A stretch of DNA of 15,595 nt from an uncultured Clostridia bacterium. GTDB taxonomy: Bacteria; Bacillota; Clostridia; Lachnospirales; Lachnospiraceae. A model generated the notes under the pieces. The model had not been told where the DNA came from. It saw only the letters and a list, made by a program, of their open reading frames with translations, and ran no database searches. Positions 8,082-15,595 of this stretch are shown here, piece by piece; positions within the stretch are counted from its first letter, which is position 1; every line of letters starts with the position of its first letter. The stretch covers positions 1-15,595 of the forward strand of contig CAMHMG010000046.1 in assembly GCA_946186175.1 (NCBI GenBank). Direction: 5' to 3'. A program made the position numbers and the translations under genes.

Positions 8082-8295
8082 AATAATATACCCTGTTTTT
8101 CTTACATTCTCTATGATCCTTGTTCATAGTTTTACTGAAATAATTTCCATTGCGTTCCTGCTGCTTTAGGAAGTTCATCAGACGCATATCATCGCCATCT
8201 ACAAAATCTCTGTTAAGAACAGAAGCAACAACACCGCTGATGACAATCAGACTGTGAGTTCTTGCTTTATGATCCTCGGCTTTCTTTCTCTGCAC
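8080..8295 (-). pseudogene. Possible truncated TraD/DUF3847-like mobilization protein
   Basis: This is a 71-codon ORF with a GTG start. It overlaps the last 49 bases of the LytTR gene on the same strand and ends in the T-run of the terminator. The only upstream SD-like sequence is a weak AAGG. The protein reads naturally: EDHKARTHSLIVISGV resembles the R-K-x-R-T-H-x-L-I core of small TraD/DUF3847-type proteins from conjugative elements. FLKQQERNGNYFSKTMN also looks like conserved protein sequence. Those relatives usually carry a charged helix before this core, which is missing here because a stop lies just upstream. It could be a remnant of a mobile element, a translationally coupled small gene, or chance. 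The family resemblance is from memory and is weak. Confidence 0.4.
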
Positions 8296-9107
8296 AAGCT
8301 GCCTTTTTCAAATAATCTCTCATTGACAGACTTCCTGAATGCAGTATATTTTTTCTCGGGAATCGGAAGCTCCTTACCGTTTGACATGGTGACCTTAAAG
8401 CGGCTGATACTTGTGATATGGTGTGGGTTTACAAGGTGGCATTTGTGGCATCGCAGGAGAAATTCGGGGTATTCTTTTTCAAGGGTGGTGGTTGATACAC
8501 TAACCCTGAATGCCCCACTGGTGGTATGGAGCATAGAGTGTCTTCCGTAATCAATGCTTTCAGCATAGATAATAGTATCCGGCAGCAGGTATAAATCTGC
8601 GGAGTCTGTGCCATGGAAGTATATTTGCTTGCTGTTTTCTGCCTGGGTTATTGGCATATAACCTTTATATACTTCATTAAAGTGTACCGGATAGATGTTG
8701 TCGGCTTCATGTTGGTGATAAAGATCAGATATATGGACGACAAGCATACGGGGAACAATTTCATTGTTTATCTTTCTCTCACACCATGTAATATGGATAA
8801 TCTGATTCACGGTGATATGGTCGCCTTTAGGAAAATGAGTGGTAACAGGAAAAGACATCAGAACCTCACAGTATGAACTGTGGGTAGAAATATTATCAAG
8901 CCTGACATTTCCAAGGGTGAAGGTCAGGGAATGCTTTTCATCTGCCCAGGCGTTCAATACGGCTTGTCTACCTGAAAGAAACTGTCCGTTTGCAGGACCG
9001 TACCATAGTATTTTCTCGTCTACATGATCCAAAAAGGGCTGAATATCATTTTGATAGTATTTCTGTACAATATCATTTGTCAAATCAACTATTTCTTTTA
9101 TGTTCAT
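8247..9107 (-). CDS. LytTR-family transcriptional regulator with NTF2/SnoaL-like N-terminal domain
   Basis: This is a 286-residue two-domain protein. Residues 1-130 resemble the NTF2/SnoaL-like fold: an opening helix pair, FLDHVDEKILWYGPANGQFL, and a closing strand PRMLVVHISDLY with aromatic and His residues that could line a pocket. Residues about 158-267 are a LytTR DNA-binding domain, with ADLYLLPDTIIYAES, a central TTLEKEYPEFLLRCHKCHLVNPHHI (the F-x-R-x-H-x-x-x-x-V-N signature, split here as FLLRCHKCHLVN) and a SNGKELPIPEKKYTAF segment. There is no receiver domain, so this is a one-component regulator, possibly sensing a small ligand. CTCCT at 9116-9120 (AGGAG on the coding strand) lies eight bases before the ATG. 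It is divergent from the Calx-beta giant, which is its most likely target. The last 17 residues lie beyond the domain and overlap another reading frame. The domain calls are good; ligand and target are inferred. Confidence 0.9.
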   Translation of the reverse strand: MNIKEIVDLTNDIVQKYYQNDIQPFLDHVDEKILWYGPANGQFLSGRQAVLNAWADEKHSLTFTLGNVRLDNISTHSSYCEVLMSFPVTTHFPKGDHITVNQIIHITWCERKINNEIVPRMLVVHISDLYHQHEADNIYPVHFNEVYKGYMPITQAENSKQIYFHGTDSADLYLLPDTIIYAESIDYGRHSMLHTTSGAFRVSVSTTTLEKEYPEFLLRCHKCHLVNPHHITSISRFKVTMSNGKELPIPEKKYTAFRKSVNERLFEKGSLCRERKPRIIKQELTV

Positions 9108-9164
9108 TAATCTTTCTCCTGGGTATATCTAATATACGGCTCATTAAATGGTTTCTTTTATGAA

Positions 9165-9193
9165 AGTATAACACTTGAAGAATAAGAAAACAA
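9165..9193 (-). promoter_or_regulatory. Extended -10 promoter of the LytTR regulator
   Basis: Read on the minus strand, TATACT (9170-9165) is preceded by TG plus one base (9173-9171), an extended -10. TTGTTT (9193-9188) lies 17 bases further upstream as a weak -35. Transcription would start near 9158 and leave a leader of about 50 bases before the start codon at 9107. Confidence 0.65.
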
Positions 9194-9210
9194 GTCATAT
9201 AAAACAAATT

Positions 9211-9245
9211 ATCGGTCATACACGACGGTAGTGTTGATTGCCGAT
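9211..9245. promoter_or_regulatory. Imperfect dyad in the divergent intergenic region
   Basis: Nested inverted repeats lie here: ATCGG (9211-9215) with CCGAT (9241-9245), and inside them ACAC (9220-9223) with GTGT (9231-9234). TCA/TGA also pair if one base is bulged. The dyad covers the -35 box of the forward promoter (9234-9239) and lies about 70 bases upstream of the minus-strand start site. That is a sensible place for a regulator acting on both genes. LytTR proteins usually bind direct repeats, so who binds here is open. Confidence 0.4.
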
Positions 9246-9262
9246 TTTGTTTGTGATATAGT
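9234..9262 (+). promoter_or_regulatory. Distal extended -10 promoter (P1) of the Calx-beta giant
   Basis: TTGATT (9234-9239, 4/6 match) is 17 bases before TATAGT (9257-9262, 5/6 match). TG plus one base lies directly in front (9254-9256), an extended -10. Transcription would start near 9269, giving a leader of roughly 210 bases. The -35 lies inside the dyad. Confidence 0.6.
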
Positions 9263-9477
9263 TTATTACAAAATATTCGTAATAAATGAATAATTATGAT
9301 TGTGAACGTATGATTTAATGAATGTTGTTTATGCAGATGATTTTAAACCGGAAAGATTGATTGAGTCATTTTTGCATATTACAATAAATATTTTCAATAT
9401 TTTATATTGAATAAAAGGGAGGTGTAAATTAGCAGGCAACAGTAGTAACAAACAGAATAAAGATGGAGGGGAAGTGT
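9263..9477 (+). other. Long AT-rich leader with an orphan Shine-Dalgarno
   Basis: No stable long hairpin or recognisable riboswitch was seen in this leader. It does hold a strong Shine-Dalgarno-like AAAAGGGAGGTG at 9413-9424 with no ATG, GTG or TTG at usable distance. The real ribosome site GGAGG is at 9465-9469. A 30-codon ORF (9318-9410) lies in the leader but lacks a ribosome site. The orphan site may be a ribosome standby site or a relic. Confidence 0.4.
9357..9385 (+). promoter_or_regulatory. Proximal promoter (P2) of the Calx-beta giant
   Basis: TTGATT (9357-9362) is 17 bases before TACAAT (9380-9385, 5/6 match). The -35 hexamer is the same as in P1. The start site would be near 9392, about 86 bases before the ATG. 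The surrounding DNA is very AT-rich, so a chance match is more likely than for P1. Confidence 0.45.
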
Positions 9478-12400
9478 ATGAAGTGTAGATATTTTAAGAA
9501 AATATTTAGCTTTGTGATTGCGGGTAGTATGGTATTGACATCATTTCCGGTGTCCGCAGCACCCGCATCAGAGACTGATCTGAAAGAACAGATGCGAAGT
9601 TCAGTAAGCGATGAAGACTACCCGAACGGTCTGGTAGGTTTTGGAGAAACACAGCTTACTGTAATAGAGGGAGAGAAAAAGACAATTACCGTTTTCAGAC
9701 AGGGTAATACCGACAAGGAAGCAACGGTACGCTTCAAGGCTATTGATGTGTCGGCAGAATACGGCTCTGATTATCTGCTTACGGTTGTTCATTCAGGACT
9801 CAAGAAGGAACAGTTAGATGCCAACGAAAATGCTGTTCCATTGATGCAACAGTCTGTTGTAGCAGGAGATACAGCAGAGACCAGTGTTATTGTTGAAGAT
9901 GAAGAGGCTAAGGATGCAGCTTCCGCTAATAAAGGAGATACAACATCAAAAACTTCTGCATCAAAAACTTCTAATTCAAAATCGGGTAAGAAAAGCGGTC
10001 TTCAGGCAGCGTATCAGGCTCAGATGAATGAAGAGGCACCAACTAATGATTGGACCGAGTCTAATCCTGAGACAACTCCGGATGAAGTCAAGGATACGAT
10101 GACAGAAGGAAATGAACAGGCTCTTTCGTATTTCGAGAATGCAGAAGGACAAGAGAGTGTTATTACATTCAAGAAAGGCGAATATCAGAAGGATATTATT
10201 GTCGAAACATTAGATGATAGTAAGTCTGAATCTGAAGAGCAGTTCGTATTTGTACTTTGTGATGCTGAAGGCACTGAAATAGGTCCGGATTACAATGGAT
10301 ATTTCAATATTTCAGATGACGAAGAAGCAGTCGATAATGTTTTCGCAGTTAAGGATAAGGAGATTGTAGTCAGTCCTGATGAAGATACCGCTAAGGTTAC
10401 GATCGTAAGGACTAACGGTATTGATCAGCTTGCATTTGTTACAGTCGGAACCAAATCAGTTGATGCAGTACCTAATGTGGACTATGAGTCGGTTGTTGAG
10501 GAGCTTATATTCCCGGCCGGAGTAACTGAGAAAACTGTTGAAGTACCGATAATTGGTGACAGAACTGCGGACAGACAGTTCTATGTCGGTATTAGTGAGG
10601 AAGGCGTTGTACGCGAGAAAGATAACTATGCTACACTTGTAACTATTTCTAAGTTTGCTGATTCAGTGGAAGCAGTAGTGGCTGAGGATAGTATCACAGC
10701 AGCAGGCGGGCCATATGATGTTAGCATTTCCAATAGAAATTGGTTCAGAAATTCGTGGGTTGCAGGTCCTATCGATCTTCGCCTTGCAGACAGTATTAAG
10801 GTGGAGTTCACGGTAAAAGGTCAGAGAATAACATATCACGAAGAAGGCAGTTGTAAGAATAAGCATACCGTAGCAGATTATCATCGTTCTAAGAAGGTTA
10901 ATTTTGTGGTAGCTAAGAATCAGCAGACTTCAGACAGGGATATTCTTACAGGAGCATCAGCAACCTATAATTCTGAGAGTAATAATGGTTATTTGCAGTA
11001 CACACGTGATATTGATAAAGAATTTAATAAGTGGAAAGATCTTAGTTCAGCTTATTTGTGGGTTGGTTCAAATCCTCAGGGCAGCAATGATAGTTCATCG
11101 GTTTTGATCAGCAGGATTACTGTTCATTATCCGGATTATACATTTATCATCAATAACAATTCGGATTATAATTATTATCAGGAGATTCGTTATACCGGTT
11201 CCACAACATCGGCTAAGAACGGAGATGATATTAATCTTGGTAAGGCATATTTTGACGGAGATTCAAAAAATATTAAGAAGACAACCGACAAGGGAAGTCT
11301 TAATTTAAATTATATGTATTCCGGCAAAAAGAATTCGGCAGGAATACCAGCTAGTGCCAATACCGTTTCTTTCAAGGGATATCGCTTGAAGAGAAAGAAT
11401 TCAAGTAACAGTTGGTCGGAACCTGACATGTTAAGCGGCGGGCTTTCATATGAATTTATCAAGAAATACCGCGACAACTATATGTCTAACGGACATACCT
11501 TTGAGCTGACACCTGCGTTTGAAGTTAAGAGCGCAACTGTAGATTTCAGTAACGCTAATGCAAAGGTTGGCAATACGCAGAATGCTAAGGGGAATTACAA
11601 AGGTTATTCAAAGTCAGTTAATCTTAAGAAACTTGACACAATGTCGATTTCTGCATCTTCTAACAGCGGCTATGCCGTAGATGCTATAGGATTGAAGTCA
11701 AACGACAATAGATTCTCAACAAGCAATAAAGATATAGAAGGTAATGACAAATCTACATTTGTCACAGGACTTGGTAATACCGATTCCACAAAATATACTG
11801 CATTTATCAATTACGATACCGCTAAGGTTAAGGTAATGGCAGATCCTAAGATGAGGGATACGGATTCTGCTAAGCAGGGAATTGTTCTTTACATTGATGA
11901 GAATAAGAATGTATATAAGGCATCTCTTAGTAAGGAATTAGCAGGAGAGGATACAAAAGACAGTTTTGACATAGAAAAAGTCAACATGAATCAGACATAT
12001 TCCTTGATCGGAACTGCACAGGAAGGTTATTCACCTGTTTGGAGAGATGGAACACTTGATGATAAGGAGACCGGTGAGGGGTATCCTGAAGCAAACAGCT
12101 CATATAAGTCATTTACTCCTGTACAGGGGAGTGTTCTTCCATACACTACAAAGATTTCTCTCGGAAGAGTTTACTACAGCTTCCAGCTGCAGCAGGAGGT
12201 GGGAGATCCGACAGATATTTACGGCTTTGTTAAGATACGAGATCGCTACATTCTTGGTAATGAAGTATTTGACAAGGGTATTAACGGAGCTAATGTAACT
12301 ATCAATGGTAATCAGGTTCAAACTACCACTGGTGGAACTAATAAGAACAATAAGGATGACGGTTTCTTCCGTGTCAAAGACAATTCATTCTCGGTACTTA

Positions 12401-15400
12401 ACTATTATCTGGTTAATGTTAATGCTTACGGTGAAGAGGGTTCTATCAATACCTCTTTCGTAATGAATCCGGGTATGGTTGGTAAATGTATCATAGATAC
12501 AAAGGATGATCTGACAATATCTAATGCTAAGGTTTATCTTAAGGGTAAAGACGGCAAGTATGTTGAGCAGCAGATAACTCATGACGAGGAAGGAATGTAC
12601 TCTGCTCTTAATAATGGTGACAGAGATATCCGAATTGAAATGCGTGCTGATAAGTCAGGCGTTTCAATGAAGAGCGCTAAGCTTCAGTTCTATGATGTTG
12701 ATGGTAAGAAGCTTGATAAAGATGTGGCCGGAACATCATTCGGTGATGCTGATAACGGATATTTCAGGTTTGATTTTAATCCGAAGAAGCTCGAGATACC
12801 GACAGGTGCTACACTTAGAGTTGTATTTACCGATAATCAGGATCATGCATATCTTCAGAGAGAACTTGGAATGTCACTCTGTGAGTCAATAGGCAATCTT
12901 GATTTTGCTAACAGCTTTACATTTGGTGGAGCTAATACAGTTATCAAGATGGTAGGTAAGATTGATTCTGCATTTGACTTTGGTTGGAATGGTGATTTTG
13001 ATGACACTTTGGGTGAGCATGTAGCAAATGATCCAACAACAGGAGACAAGGTCATTACAGTTGGTTTCAAAAAAGAAGTAATCAACAAGACAGAGAATCG
13101 CAGTAATATCCAGAAAGCGGCTGCTACACTCGCTGAAAAGGATCAGGCGATAGCTAACACTAATAAAGAGCTTTCTAAATGTAAGGATGCTGATAAGAAG
13201 AAAGAATTAAAAGAGAAGCTTGATAAAGCTAACAAAGAGAAGCAGGAAGCACAAAATAAGTACAAAGAAACCGCAAAGACCGCACAGGATCCTAAGAAGA
13301 CACAGACAACTCTCGGTGGAAATGCCAATCTCAGTGTCGGATTCAGCTTCGTTATGGTATTTGGAAAAGAGTCTTCAGGAAAGAATGCAGGTAAGTTCTA
13401 TTTCAAATCAATGACACTTACAGCGACAGTTGAAGGTGGATTTAACGCAACAGTTTCCTTTGCTACACCTATAGGTATTACTATCAACCTTGGTTTTGGT
13501 GCGGGCGGTAACGGTTCTGCAACATTTATTGTTGAACAGAGAAGGGATCAGCGTTATCCTGAGAAATATTATATAACAAGTCTTAAGAATTCTAACGGCA
13601 GCATTGATATATTTGATTGCAATATGAATAATGCAGAAAGGAAATTCGATGGCTACGGTGTCTTTGAACTTAATCCGTATATAACTATATCTCTGGGAGC
13701 CGGAGTTCTTGGCAAACTTATAGAGGTAACGGTTAGTGGTAAGGCTCAGTTTAATATGCAGTTCTACACTACAGCTAAAGAGAACAACGGTTCAGTTAAT
13801 CTGTCTGCTGATCTTACCGTTAAGGTATTGATGATCACGCATACATGGAATCTTGCAAGCACCAATGTTAATCTCTTTGGTAACAGTGGAAGTGCATCAC
13901 TTGGAAACAGTCAGAACTACTTGTATGAACCGGCAGATGTGATGCAGGCACAGGATATCGGTTATATGAAGGGTGGAACCAAGTGGAAATCAGGCAAGAT
14001 CAGTGCTAAGAGTATTGATGAGAGCGAGGATGGTTATGTAGAGAAATCTATTGGTAATAAGATTGCTGAGAATCCTGATTTCAGAATGGTTAAACTTGGA
14101 GCAGAAAAGTATGTTGCAGTATTTACCAATGTAGATCCGGCAAGAGAAAATGCACTTAATGCTAAGGCGATTTACTACACAACATATAATAAAACTGATG
14201 GATGGTCTGAACCTAAGCTGATTGAAAATGACAAGACACTTGATCAGGATCCTAATATCTTTGATCTTGGAGATCGCGGTGCTGTTATTACATGGTCTTC
14301 AGCAGATAAGGTATTTACGGATGAGACAAGCAAGGTTGACATGCAGAATTCAATGAATCTCCACTGTGTATTCGTTGATAAATCAGGTAAGCTTTCAGAT
14401 ATTCAGAAGATAACCAAGACAACCACTGTTGCAGATGCGGGCAAATATGCTGACGCTACAGCGGATGTGGCAGCCAATGTTTCATACAACGATAAGTCTA
14501 TGATAGTATATTATCAAAAGAAGGAGTATGAACCACAAGAAGACGGAAAAGAATATCTTGGTGATGTATTATTCCCATCCGTAACTGTAATGGCAGCAAG
14601 AACATATGATTTCACCTCTAATAAGTGGGATGATTCATATAAACGTACTGATTTAGCGAAACTTTCTGATGATGAATTTACTCAATATACAGCAGGTTTC
14701 TATGGACAGGAGTTCTTTGATTTCCTTCCACAGATCGAGTTAAATGAGCAGTTAGATGATAATGGATACTGGGCTGATAATAAAGAGCCTGAAATCAAAG
14801 TATTAAACGAAGCAGATGCTAATAAGGCACTTATTGTTGATACAGATGCTATGAGCTATAATGATCTTGGTGTATTTGCATATACAATTGATCGTGATGG
14901 CGATATGAATACTAATGCCGATAGAGATGTATATATGCAGATATATGACTTTACAAGCGACTCATTCATGCATCCGATTGTTGTAAACAATGATACTGTT
15001 GAGGATAAGAATGTACGTTTTGTCAGAGTGAAGAATACTACATTCCTGACATGGCTGCATAACGGAGATATTCAGGCACTTGATATGAGTAATATCATTC
15101 ATAATTATAAGACACTCCTCAAGAAGGGAGAAGGCGACTATTACTACATTGATAAGACATTACCTGCTAACTGGAATACTACAGATGTTGATATGTATAT
15201 TCCACCTATTACAATTGTAGAGGGTGAGAAGGCAGAAGCAGATAATGCAGTTAGTGCAATCAGTGATTTTGATGTACAGGCATCTGATGAGTTTGTATAC
15301 TTCGTTTGGTCACAGATAGGCGCAAGCCTTAAAGAAGGCGTTGAAGAAGGCGGAGCTGAAGCATTAGATCCGGCAAATACTTTGACAGAATCACAGCTCT

Positions 15401-15595
15401 ATACTGCAAGATATGATCTAACTAAGAATGTAAAAACCAAACCTGTACAGATAACAAGTAAGGTTGGTGCAAACTACAGCAGCGTAGCATTTGAGGTTGA
15501 AGGCGATAAGCTTATCGGTCTTGCATACAAGGCAGATTCGAAGATTGTTACACTTGAAGAGTACAATAAATCACTTGAAGAGAATAATCAAAACG
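9478..15595 (+). CDS. Giant secreted Calx-beta protein, 3' end beyond the window
   Basis: The frame is open for 2039 codons and runs off the window. GGAGG (9465-9469) lies eight bases before ATG. A signal peptide covers about residues 1-28 (KCRYFKK, hydrophobic core, FPVSAAPA). Two Calx-beta-like domains follow: the first at about 57-270, split by a low-complexity insert, and the second at about 288-391 (PNVDYESVVEELIFPAG is the typical D-Y strand). Two carboxypeptidase-regulatory-like units lie at about 915-988 (IYGFVKIRDRYILGNEV...ANVTING) and 1002-1060. A charged coiled coil spans 1206-1278. A glycine-rich beta region lies around 1285-1365. From about 1530 to the edge, blade-like beta repeats (YVAVFTNVDP, AVITWSS, VYFVWSQ) suggest a propeller, with an Asp-rich DRDGDMNTNADRD near 1806 that may bind calcium. 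No enzyme motif was recognised. The LytTR gene is divergent and a likely regulator. Function is unknown; a surface or matrix protein is inferred. Confidence 0.92.
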   Translation, partial: MKCRYFKKIFSFVIAGSMVLTSFPVSAAPASETDLKEQMRSSVSDEDYPNGLVGFGETQLTVIEGEKKTITVFRQGNTDKEATVRFKAIDVSAEYGSDYLLTVVHSGLKKEQLDANENAVPLMQQSVVAGDTAETSVIVEDEEAKDAASANKGDTTSKTSASKTSNSKSGKKSGLQAAYQAQMNEEAPTNDWTESNPETTPDEVKDTMTEGNEQALSYFENAEGQESVITFKKGEYQKDIIVETLDDSKSESEEQFVFVLCDAEGTEIGPDYNGYFNISDDEEAVDNVFAVKDKEIVVSPDEDTAKVTIVRTNGIDQLAFVTVGTKSVDAVPNVDYESVVEELIFPAGVTEKTVEVPIIGDRTADRQFYVGISEEGVVREKDNYATLVTISKFADSVEAVVAEDSITAAGGPYDVSISNRNWFRNSWVAGPIDLRLADSIKVEFTVKGQRITYHEEGSCKNKHTVADYHRSKKVNFVVAKNQQTSDRDILTGASATYNSESNNGYLQYTRDIDKEFNKWKDLSSAYLWVGSNPQGSNDSSSVLISRITVHYPDYTFIINNNSDYNYYQEIRYTGSTTSAKNGDDINLGKAYFDGDSKNIKKTTDKGSLNLNYMYSGKKNSAGIPASANTVSFKGYRLKRKNSSNSWSEPDMLSGGLSYEFIKKYRDNYMSNGHTFELTPAFEVKSATVDFSNANAKVGNTQNAKGNYKGYSKSVNLKKLDTMSISASSNSGYAVDAIGLKSNDNRFSTSNKDIEGNDKSTFVTGLGNTDSTKYTAFINYDTAKVKVMADPKMRDTDSAKQGIVLYIDENKNVYKASLSKELAGEDTKDSFDIEKVNMNQTYSLIGTAQEGYSPVWRDGTLDDKETGEGYPEANSSYKSFTPVQGSVLPYTTKISLGRVYYSFQLQQEVGDPTDIYGFVKIRDRYILGNEVFDKGINGANVTINGNQVQTTTGGTNKNNKDDGFFRVKDNSFSVLNYYLVNVNAYGEEGSINTSFVMNPGMVGKCIIDTKDDLTISNAKVYLKGKDGKYVEQQITHDEEGMYSALNNGDRDIRIEMRADKSGVSMKSAKLQFYDVDGKKLDKDVAGTSFGDADNGYFRFDFNPKKLEIPTGATLRVVFTDNQDHAYLQRELGMSLCESIGNLDFANSFTFGGANTVIKMVGKIDSAFDFGWNGDFDDTLGEHVANDPTTGDKVITVGFKKEVINKTENRSNIQKAAATLAEKDQAIANTNKELSKCKDADKKKELKEKLDKANKEKQEAQNKYKETAKTAQDPKKTQTTLGGNANLSVGFSFVMVFGKESSGKNAGKFYFKSMTLTATVEGGFNATVSFATPIGITINLGFGAGGNGSATFIVEQRRDQRYPEKYYITSLKNSNGSIDIFDCNMNNAERKFDGYGVFELNPYITISLGAGVLGKLIEVTVSGKAQFNMQFYTTAKENNGSVNLSADLTVKVLMITHTWNLASTNVNLFGNSGSASLGNSQNYLYEPADVMQAQDIGYMKGGTKWKSGKISAKSIDESEDGYVEKSIGNKIAENPDFRMVKLGAEKYVAVFTNVDPARENALNAKAIYYTTYNKTDGWSEPKLIENDKTLDQDPNIFDLGDRGAVITWSSADKVFTDETSKVDMQNSMNLHCVFVDKSGKLSDIQKITKTTTVADAGKYADATADVAANVSYNDKSMIVYYQKKEYEPQEDGKEYLGDVLFPSVTVMAARTYDFTSNKWDDSYKRTDLAKLSDDEFTQYTAGFYGQEFFDFLPQIELNEQLDDNGYWADNKEPEIKVLNEADANKALIVDTDAMSYNDLGVFAYTIDRDGDMNTNADRDVYMQIYDFTSDSFMHPIVVNNDTVEDKNVRFVRVKNTTFLTWLHNGDIQALDMSNIIHNYKTLLKKGEGDYYYIDKTLPANWNTTDVDMYIPPITIVEGEKAEADNAVSAISDFDVQASDEFVYFVWSQIGASLKEGVEEGGAEALDPANTLTESQLYTARYDLTKNVKTKPVQITSKVGANYSSVAFEVEGDKLIGLAYKADSKIVTLEEYNKSLEENNQN
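9815..10120 (+). other. Low-complexity insert within the first Calx-beta domain
   Basis: Residues about 113-215 are rich in Ser, Thr, Ala, Lys and Glu, with a short tandem KTSASKTSNSKSGKK. They separate the opening strands of the first Calx-beta unit (VRFKAIDVSAEYGSDYL) from its closing strands (FKKGEYQKDIIVETLDD). It looks like a flexible loop expanded inside one fold rather than a linker between two domains. Confidence 0.55.
13093..13310 (+). other. Embedded coiled coil in the Calx-beta giant
   Basis: Residues about 1206-1278 are strongly charged and helical (LAEKDQAIANTNKELSKC, then ELKEKLDKANKEKQEAQNK). They lack the aromatic, Gly- and Asn-rich pattern found on both sides. Heptad-like spacing of Leu, Ile and Ala suggests a coiled coil or helical hairpin. 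It could serve as an oligomerisation stalk or spacer within an otherwise beta-rich protein. Confidence 0.7.

Noticed and set aside
9230..9254. Possible LytTR-box direct repeats (AGTGTTGAT and TTTGTTTGT)
   Set aside because: The two GTT cores are 16 bases apart rather than the usual spacing of about 21, and both match the consensus poorly.
9318..9410. 30-codon ORF in the leader of the Calx-beta giant
   Set aside because: It has no ribosome binding site, low-complexity AT-rich content and no regulatory codon runs. It is probably chance.

Overview
The window looks like chromosomal accessory DNA from a low- to mid-GC anaerobic Firmicute, most likely a gut or rumen Lachnospiraceae-type Clostridium. 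The reasons are AGGAG-type ribosome binding sites before every gene, sigma-A type promoters, and very long secreted proteins. Those proteins are built from F5/8C, MBG/YDG-like, CxxC-ribbon, BspA-type leucine-rich and Calx-beta modules, all common in that family. Genus cannot be fixed from the sequence alone.

Layout: (1) 1-154 holds two perfect GC-rich palindromes, then a TTGACA promoter with two GATAG-N5-CTATC operators. (2) 155-802 is a TetR-family repressor. (3) 854-7978 follows after 51 bases with no terminator and encodes a 2374-residue secreted mosaic protein. A strong terminator ends the unit at 8036-8081. (4) On the minus strand, 8247-9107 encodes a regulator with an NTF2-like N-terminal domain and a LytTR DNA-binding domain. 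A 71-codon ORF overlaps its 3' end and looks like a truncated mobilization-type small protein. (5) The 370-base divergent intergenic region holds extended -10 promoters facing both ways, a dyad touching one of them, and a long leader. (6) From 9478 to the window edge runs a second giant secreted protein, open for 2039 codons with no stop. It carries Calx-beta domains, carboxypeptidase-regulatory-like domains, a coiled coil and a propeller-like region.

How the genes may work together: the window reads as two adjacent regulator plus giant exoprotein modules. In the first, a TetR repressor probably controls its own operon, which includes the discoidin/LRR adhesin-like protein. In the second, a LytTR regulator with a possible ligand-binding pocket is transcribed divergently from the Calx-beta giant and is the natural candidate to control it. 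Neither exoprotein shows a catalytic motif, and the first has no LPXTG sorting signal. Adhesion, ligand binding or cell-surface structure is therefore the most that can be inferred.
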